Source of the DNA: Mycobacterium sp. GA-2829
Lineage (GTDB): Bacteria > Actinomycetota > Actinomycetes > Mycobacteriales > Mycobacteriaceae
Length of the DNA stretch: 64,000 bases
Assembly (NCBI RefSeq): GCF_001499965.1
Contig: NZ_LQIT01000031.1
Location: 1-64,000, forward strand
Direction: 5' to 3'
Shown: one piece after another, positions 59,032-64,000 of the stretch
How the letters are laid out: every line of letters begins with the position of its first letter
Numbering within the stretch: the stretch's first letter is position 1
The notes under the pieces: generated by a model
The model's input: the letters and a program-made list of their open reading frames with translations, nothing else
The model's database searches: none
What the model was told of the DNA's origin: nothing
Program-made: the position numbers and the translations under genes

Positions 59032-59990
59032 GCGGGGGCCGCCTCTCCCAGTCGGATCCGCGGGTCGAGATACGCGTAGAGGATGTCGACGATCGTGTTG
59101 AAAAGCACGATGAAGAACGCTCCGAACATCACCACTCCCATCAGCGGCGGCAGGTCCAGACTGCTGATGGCCCGACCGGCGTACAGCCCGACCCCGTTGA
59201 TGTTGAACACGGTCTCGGTGAGGATGGCGCCGCCGCCGACGACGGCGCCGAAGTCCAACCCGAACAGCGTGACGATCGGGATCATCGAGTTACGCAGCAC
59301 ATGTCGGGTACGTACCTGCCGCTCACTGACCCCTTTCGCGCGGGCGGTGCGCACATAGTCCTCGTTCATCACGTCGAGCATGTTCGAGCGCAGCACCCGG
59401 CTGTAGAACCCGACGAAGAGGACGGCCAGCGTCAGCCACGGCAGGATCAGGTGCGTCGCCCACCGCAGCGGATCCTCGGTGAGCGGGATGTAGCTGCTCG
59501 TGGGGAACAGCTCGACCTTGAATGTGAAGAAATACAGCAGTATCGCTGCGAGCCAGAAGACCGGCATCGAGATGCCGACCAGCGCAAGGATGGTCAGCGC
59601 ACGGTCGGTGAACCTACCGGCGTGGATGGCGCTGAAATAACCGAATACGACCGCGAGCACCATCCACAGCACCGCCGCCCCGACGGTGAGCGACAGCGTG
59701 GCGGGCAGACCGCGCCAGATCTGCTCGGTGACGTTCTGCGAGCTGGCATATGAGGTGAGCTGTCCGGTGAAGATCTTCCTCATCAGCGTCAGGTACTGCA
59801 CCGGAAGGGGTTGGTCCAGGCCGAGATCGGCGCTGACCCGCGCGATCAGGTCGGGGTTGGCGTTCTTCCCCGCGATCCTGACGGCTGGATTGGAGTTGGG
59901 GATCACGTTGAAGATGAAGAACACGATCACCGAGATGGCGAACAGGACGGCCACCATGCCGGTGACCCGTCGGGCGATGAAACGGACCAT
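59028..59990 (-). CDS. Peptide ABC transporter permease (DppB type)
   Basis: A 320-residue permease with six hydrophobic helices. The N-terminal helix RVTGMVAVLFAISVIVFFIFNVIP, PVQYLTLMRKIFTGQL, and the EAA-type loop DYVRTARAKGVSERQV near residue 215 are typical of the DppB family. It lies in the operon after the DppC-type permease, with six bases between. It forms the membrane pore with DppC. Confidence 0.92.
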   Translation of the reverse strand: MVRFIARRVTGMVAVLFAISVIVFFIFNVIPNSNPAVRIAGKNANPDLIARVSADLGLDQPLPVQYLTLMRKIFTGQLTSYASSQNVTEQIWRGLPATLSLTVGAAVLWMVLAVVFGYFSAIHAGRFTDRALTILALVGISMPVFWLAAILLYFFTFKVELFPTSSYIPLTEDPLRWATHLILPWLTLAVLFVGFYSRVLRSNMLDVMNEDYVRTARAKGVSERQVRTRHVLRNSMIPIVTLFGLDFGAVVGGGAILTETVFNINGVGLYAGRAISSLDLPPLMGVVMFGAFFIVLFNTIVDILYAYLDPRIRLGEAAPA

Positions 59991-59996
59991 ATCGGC

Positions 59997-61034
59997 TCAG
60001 TGCTCCAACCGGATCTTGGCCCGCGGATCGAGCGCGTCCCGGAGACCGTCACCGAACACGTTGAGCGACAACACCGTCAACACGATCATCAGGCCGGGGA
60101 CAATGGTCAGGTGCGGGGCGGTGTAGATCGTCTGGTATCCGTCGGCGATCATCGTGCCCCACGACGCGCTGGGCGGCCGCACACCGGCACCCAGGAAGGA
60201 CAGCGCCGACTCCAACAGCATGTTGTTGGCGATGTTCAGCGTGAAGAACACGATGATCGTCGACACCACGTTGGGCAGGAGTTCGGCGCGCATGATCCGG
60301 AACGCGCCCATCCCCTGAGCCACAGCGGCTTCCACGAACTCCTTCTGACGCAGTGCGAGGATCTCGCCGCGGATCGGCCGGGCCATGTACGGCACGTACA
60401 CCAGACCGATGATGAGGATCGGGATCCACACCGAGTCGCCGGCGAGGGTCACGACCCCGAGGCTCAGACCCCCGACGGCCAGCGCCGTGCCCAGCGCGAT
60501 ACCCAACAACAGCACGGGAAATGCCCACACCACGTCCATCACCCGGGACAGCACCGCGTCGACCCAGCCGCGGTAGTACCCGCACAGCAGGCCCACCGCG
60601 ACCGCGACGACCGTGGTGATCGCCGCGGCCACCACGCCGATGAATATCGATGTGCGGCCGCCGTAGAGCAGACGCACCATCACGTCGCGGCCGTTCTGAT
60701 CGGCACCGAGCAGGTACTGACCGCGCAGCCCCGGGCCCAGCGGCGTCCCGTCGGGCGAGACGATGTCGACCTCCGCACCGTCGATGGTGATGGTGTCGGT
60801 GATGTGGTTGGCGTCCGGTGTGGTGTGGGCGACGTGGTCGGCCCACAGCGGCGCCGCGAGGCACAGCACCACGATGGCGATGAACAGGACGCCGAACGCG
60901 AGGGCGACCTTGTTGCGCCGCATGCGGAGTGCGGCCAGATACCAGGGGCTGCGACCCTGGATCCGGGCAGCGGGCACGCCGGTGGGAAGCGTCGGTTCGT
61001 CCGGCGCTTCCACCTCGGTGAAGGGGGCAGCCAT
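59997..61034 (-). CDS. Peptide ABC transporter permease (DppC type)
   Basis: A 345-residue permease with the OppC N-terminal helix (ALAFGVLFIAIVVLCLAAPLW) and an extended extracytoplasmic part (TPLGPGLRGQYLLGADQNGRDVMVRLLYGGR). The EAA loop EFVEAAVAQGMGAFRIMRAELLPN lies near residue 255. The start at ATG 61034 overlaps the TAA of the binding-protein gene by one base, so translation is coupled. The domain LGTDQNGRD is a strong family hallmark. Confidence 0.92.
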   Translation of the reverse strand: MAAPFTEVEAPDEPTLPTGVPAARIQGRSPWYLAALRMRRNKVALAFGVLFIAIVVLCLAAPLWADHVAHTTPDANHITDTITIDGAEVDIVSPDGTPLGPGLRGQYLLGADQNGRDVMVRLLYGGRTSIFIGVVAAAITTVVAVAVGLLCGYYRGWVDAVLSRVMDVVWAFPVLLLGIALGTALAVGGLSLGVVTLAGDSVWIPILIIGLVYVPYMARPIRGEILALRQKEFVEAAVAQGMGAFRIMRAELLPNVVSTIIVFFTLNIANNMLLESALSFLGAGVRPPSASWGTMIADGYQTIYTAPHLTIVPGLMIVLTVLSLNVFGDGLRDALDPRAKIRLEH

Positions 61035-62680
61035 TACTTCAGTGCGAACGAGCTGAAGTCCTGGTTGAACAGCAGATGGCGATAGCTCTTGTCGAAGTCC
61101 ATCCGCTCGGACAGGAACGTGGTGAATTCCTCGTTGCCGTAGGGCGCCCATGCCGCGCGCTCCATGTACGCCTTGTCGAGCGCCGCGTACTCCTCCTTGA
61201 CGCCCGGATCCTCCAACCGCTTGGTGCGCAGCTCGTTCATCTTGGCGTCGAGGTCGGCGAAGTCGGCGCGGGAGTAGTTGTTTCCGTTGGTGGGCAGGAT
61301 GCTCGCCCCGTTGAGCAGCGGCCGGAAGAAGTCGTCCGGATGCGGGAAGTCCTGGAACCAGTCGGCGAAACCGGTGTCGAGATCCGGGGTGGACTGGTTG
61401 CCGATCGTGGTCCAGTACACGTCACCGGCGATGACCTTCAGGGTGGCGTTGAAGCCGAGCTGGGTGAGCACATCGTGGTAGTACTCGCCGATCCGCTTGC
61501 GGTCGGGTTCGTCGTCGGTCCACACGGTGATGTCCCGGTCGGTCGGATTGGCTTCGGCGATCAGCTGTTTGGCCTTGTCGAGGTCGGGTCCCGGATACAG
61601 CTTGTACTCCTCGTATCCCGGCATGCCCGGCGGGAGGATCTGCTGGGTGGGGTGCAGCCGTCCGCCGAATACCCGGTTTAGGGCCTCGGGGTCGATCGCG
61701 TAATTGACCGCCTGGCGCACCTTCACGTCGTTGAACGGGGCGACCTGGTTGTTCATCCAGAAGTAGTAGGTGTTGATCGACTCCTCCATCCGGAAGCGGT
61801 CGCCGTAGCGCGATTTCACCTCCGCGAGGCGGTCGGCGTCCGGGGGATCGGACATGTAGTCGACGCGGTTCTGCTCGATGTCGGTCACCTGAGCGGTGTT
61901 GCTCTTGTTCTGCGTGATCGTGATCTTGTCGACGTTCGCATCGGCGACCTCGTCGGCCCCGGCGTCCTTGACCGTCTGGAACTGCGGGTTGCGCTCCATC
62001 GTCAGGGTCTGCGGCGCCTGGACGGCGGAGATCATGAACGGGCCGCTGGCCGGCGGCGGGTTGTTGGTCGCGTCCTTGTCCAGCGGCGTGGTCGGCGGGA
62101 CCGGCGCGGCGAACGGCAGGCCGAGCACGTTCTCGAAGGTGCCGTTGGGCTCGGACAGCGTGATGGTGATGGCGCCGGTGGCGTCGTCGGTGACGATGCC
62201 GCTGATGGTGTCGGCGGTGCCGTCGGCATACTCGGCGGTTCCGACGATGGGTTCGTAGAAGACCGAGCCGCCGGAGTTCGCCTTGAACAGCCGCTGGATG
62301 GCGAAGGTGAAGTCGGACGCCTTGATGGGAGTGCCGTCGGAGTACTTCATGTCCGGCCGCAGCGTGAGCGTGTAGGTCTTGCCGTCGGGCGAGACCTGCG
62401 GCATGTCCTTGGCGAGGCCGGGGACGACCTGGGTGCCGTCGGCGCCCTTGGCGTGCTTGTAGGTCAGCAGCGGGACGTAGACGTTGTACAGCGTCTCCCA
62501 GCCCTCGACCGTGTACGAGAGCTGCGGATCGACGTAGTCGGGGAACGAGGTCATGGTGACCGAGATGTCACCGCCACCCGCAGCCCCACCCCCGCCGCTC
62601 CCACTGTCGCCGCCTCCGCAGGCCGTCACCGCCGATGCCGCCAGTACGGCGACGGCGACCATCTTCACGAGCTTGCCCAT
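61034..62680 (-). CDS. Peptide ABC transporter substrate-binding lipoprotein
   Basis: A 548-residue SBP_bac_5 protein. Residues 1-20 are a lipoprotein signal ending VTAC, so it is tethered outside the membrane. The mature part starts with a Gly/Ser linker, then YTVEGWETLYNVYVPLLTY, LTLRPDMKYSDGTPIKASDFTFAIQR and VRQAVNYAIDPEALNRVFGG, classic family motifs. It binds peptides, nickel chelates or opine-like ligands; the ligand is unknown. The GGGAGCG site supports ATG 62680. It heads the operon. Confidence 0.93.
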   Translation of the reverse strand: MGKLVKMVAVAVLAASAVTACGGGDSGSGGGGAAGGGDISVTMTSFPDYVDPQLSYTVEGWETLYNVYVPLLTYKHAKGADGTQVVPGLAKDMPQVSPDGKTYTLTLRPDMKYSDGTPIKASDFTFAIQRLFKANSGGSVFYEPIVGTAEYADGTADTISGIVTDDATGAITITLSEPNGTFENVLGLPFAAPVPPTTPLDKDATNNPPPASGPFMISAVQAPQTLTMERNPQFQTVKDAGADEVADANVDKITITQNKSNTAQVTDIEQNRVDYMSDPPDADRLAEVKSRYGDRFRMEESINTYYFWMNNQVAPFNDVKVRQAVNYAIDPEALNRVFGGRLHPTQQILPPGMPGYEEYKLYPGPDLDKAKQLIAEANPTDRDITVWTDDEPDRKRIGEYYHDVLTQLGFNATLKVIAGDVYWTTIGNQSTPDLDTGFADWFQDFPHPDDFFRPLLNGASILPTNGNNYSRADFADLDAKMNELRTKRLEDPGVKEEYAALDKAYMERAAWAPYGNEEFTTFLSERMDFDKSYRHLLFNQDFSSFALK

Positions 62681-63049
62681 ATCGCTCCCGTTTTTTCGTT
62701 TACGAACTTTTTCCGAGCTGACGAGCATCTTGCGGGAAAAAGAACGGTTGGCAAGTCGAGTTTCACAGGAAGTTCGCAGGCTCGCCGTTTCAGCAAGCCC
62801 CTCATGACCGCAGGGCGGGGAACGGGCTCGAAAACCGCCGCCTCGTCACGAACATGGGCGACTTGCGTAACGCCGTGGCGGTTCTGGGCCCCGAATTCCG
62901 CCGTGGCGTCACGCAGATCCGCGTGAACCGTTAGGGCGGCGAACGAATCTCGGCAAACGCGCTGCGACCGCCGTGACTTTGGCCCAGAATCACAACCTGA
63001 CGGCCCGGCCGCGTCGCCGGATCGGTATCCGCGCCACGAGGGAGCACCC
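62681..63049. other. 369-base intergenic region with a long imperfect hairpin
   Basis: This lies between the divergent binding-protein gene and the nitrile hydratase-type gene and must hold both promoters. It contains an imperfect inverted repeat with 17-base arms (62865-62881 and 62898-62914, three mismatches). A second dyad pairs TTCTGGGCC (62882-62890) with GGCCCAGAA (62981-62989). No open frame here is convincing, and no consensus promoter was recognised. Confidence 0.6.
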
Positions 63050-63889
63050 GTGAGTACAGCCGCTGAACGCGCCGCGCAGTTGGATCTCGTCGCCCGGCTC
63101 AAGTCGGCGTATCCGGAACTCCCGGACGCGCCCACCCCCGATCTGCTCGACCACGGCCGGATCACGGCCTACCTCAAACCGGTGCACGACGTCGGTGGCG
63201 AACCCGACGCACCGATGAAGTTCGAGAACAAGCAGTACGAGCAGTGGGAGGAAGCTACCTACGTCATCTGCGAGGTGCTGGCCTGGCGGGGCATCTGGCT
63301 GTCGGAGGAACGGCGGCGGATCGGCAACGTCGACGTCGGCCGGGCGCAATATCTGGGCCTGCCGTACTACGGCCGCTGGCTGCTCGCGGTGGCCCGGGTG
63401 CTGGTGGAGAAACACCACATCGGGTTGACCGAACTGACCGAGCGCATGGCCGAGGTGAAGGCGCGCTACGCCGGCGGGCTCGACGGCCGCAAACTCGAGG
63501 CGCAGCCGAAGTTCGAGGGCGACGGGTCCGAGGTCGCCCGCAACGAACACCACCGGCACGCGGTGGGCAAGGGCGATCCGCAGGTCTACGCCGGCCAGGC
63601 GGGCGCGCCGAAGTTCGCCGTCGGCGACCCGGTCCGGGTCCGGGAGTTGCCGGTGCTCTTTTACACCCGCACCCCGGAGTACACCCGCGGCGCGACCGGC
63701 GTCATCGCGACCGTGGCCTACGAGAGCCCGGCCGCCGAGGACGAGACGTGGGACCGCCCCGACGCGACGCCCGAATGGTTCTACGTCGTGCGGTTCAATC
63801 AGTCCGAACTCTGGCACGGCTACACCGGCACCGCCACCGACACCCTGCAGACCGAACTGCCCGAGCGCTGGCTCGAACCGGCCAACTGA
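63050..63889 (+). CDS. Nitrile hydratase / thiocyanate hydrolase beta-type subunit
   Basis: A 279-residue protein. The N-terminal half has PVHDVGGEPDAPMKFENKQYEQWEEATYVICEVLAWRGIWLSEERRR in pieces, typical of nitrile hydratase beta and thiocyanate hydrolase subunits. The C-terminal barrel has GDPVRVRELPVLFYTRTPEYTRGATGVI and WFYVVRFNQSELW. The enzyme hydrates nitriles or thiocyanate with a Co or Fe centre held by the alpha subunit, which starts 27 bases downstream. The start is a GTG. It is likely the first gene of an operon that continues beyond the window. Confidence 0.85.
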   Translation: MSTAAERAAQLDLVARLKSAYPELPDAPTPDLLDHGRITAYLKPVHDVGGEPDAPMKFENKQYEQWEEATYVICEVLAWRGIWLSEERRRIGNVDVGRAQYLGLPYYGRWLLAVARVLVEKHHIGLTELTERMAEVKARYAGGLDGRKLEAQPKFEGDGSEVARNEHHRHAVGKGDPQVYAGQAGAPKFAVGDPVRVRELPVLFYTRTPEYTRGATGVIATVAYESPAAEDETWDRPDATPEWFYVVRFNQSELWHGYTGTATDTLQTELPERWLEPAN

Positions 63890-63916
63890 AATCCCGAGCA
63901 GACGAAGGACATCCGC

Positions 63917-64000
63917 GTGAGCCACGACCACGATCACGACCACGACCGGACCGTCAAACCGATGGTCGACGAGATCACCGACTTCGAGGTCCTCGAAATC
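63917..64000 (+). CDS. Nitrile hydratase alpha-type subunit, N-terminal part (partial)
   Basis: A 28-residue start (MSHDHDHDHDRTVKPMVDEI and on) cut by the window edge. The alternating His-Asp run is unusual and could help load cobalt or iron. The position after the beta-type gene and a GAAGGA site indicate the metal-binding alpha subunit, but the diagnostic CxxCSC motif lies outside the window, so the call rests on context. Confidence 0.65.
   Translation, partial: MSHDHDHDHDRTVKPMVDEITDFEVLEI

Noticed and set aside
62665..63165. 166-codon minus-strand frame across the intergenic gap
   Set aside because: It overlaps the promoter region and the opposite nitrile hydratase gene, with no homology or start site.

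Overview
The window looks like chromosomal DNA of a fast-growing mycobacterium (Mycolicibacterium-like). It is GC-rich, with strong GC3 bias and many GTG starts. It carries families typical of mycobacteria: a DUF3159 membrane protein, a cutinase, an F420-type luciferase-like oxidoreductase, a DDN-like nitroreductase, a stand-alone LigD-type Prim-Pol, and promoters of the SigF type. This identification is an inference from gene content; no rRNA or species marker is present. No phage, insertion sequence or CRISPR array was seen.

Layout. (1) 1-7.3 kb: flavin monooxygenase, then a stress cluster (small hydrophilic protein, hemerythrin-domain protein, manganese catalase) with two SigF-like promoters, SelO, a collagen-like secreted protein, a CitE-like lyase and a TetR regulator. 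(2) 7.3-16.3 kb: an autoproteolytic aminopeptidase with an amino-acid permease, a second TetR, a lipoprotein, an M42 peptidase overlapping a membrane diguanylate cyclase, an acyl-CoA-dehydrogenase-like flavoprotein, and a small-protein/SDR pair behind a third SigF-like promoter. (3) 16.3-27.5 kb: a complete selenocysteine island. selD lies on the minus strand; tRNA-Sec(UCA), selA and selB lie on the plus strand, followed by a PadR/membrane-protein pair and then a three-subunit formate dehydrogenase. The catalytic subunit has an in-frame UGA at codon 190, followed by a hairpin with a GGUCU apical loop. (4) 27.5-32.6 kb: cutinase, CobW-type GTPase, exported and membrane proteins, a Prim-Pol and a small secreted protein, ending in a strong hairpin terminator. 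(5) 32.6-41.7 kb: a run of minus-strand genes (oxalate decarboxylase, alpha/beta hydrolase, redox enzymes) beside a large LuxR-type ATPase regulator. (6) 41.7-51 kb: SDR, methyltransferase, TetR, PucR with a DadA-like oxidase, a Gre-like factor, a duplicated 190-225 bp intergenic repeat, an MFS/MarR pair and an epimerase. (7) 51-53.4 kb: a compact three-gene cassette of a tandem-repeat peptide, an iron-dependent cupin oxygenase and a ferredoxin-like protein. It resembles a peptide-modification (RiPP-like) system and is the most interesting candidate here. (8) 53.4-64 kb: NmrA/mini-ORF/DUF302 operon with a divergent TetR, an MFS symporter, a full peptide ABC transporter, and the start of a nitrile hydratase/thiocyanate hydrolase operon.

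How the parts work together. SelD makes selenophosphate, SelA converts seryl-tRNA-Sec to selenocysteyl-tRNA, and SelB delivers it at the UGA of the formate dehydrogenase gene. The iron-sulfur and NrfD-type subunits then carry formate electrons to the membrane. Many convergent genes overlap or abut at their 3' ends, and many co-directional genes overlap by 1-14 bases, so the region is densely packed. Only two stretches longer than 300 bases lack a gene (47527-47953 and 62681-63049), and both contain inverted repeats.
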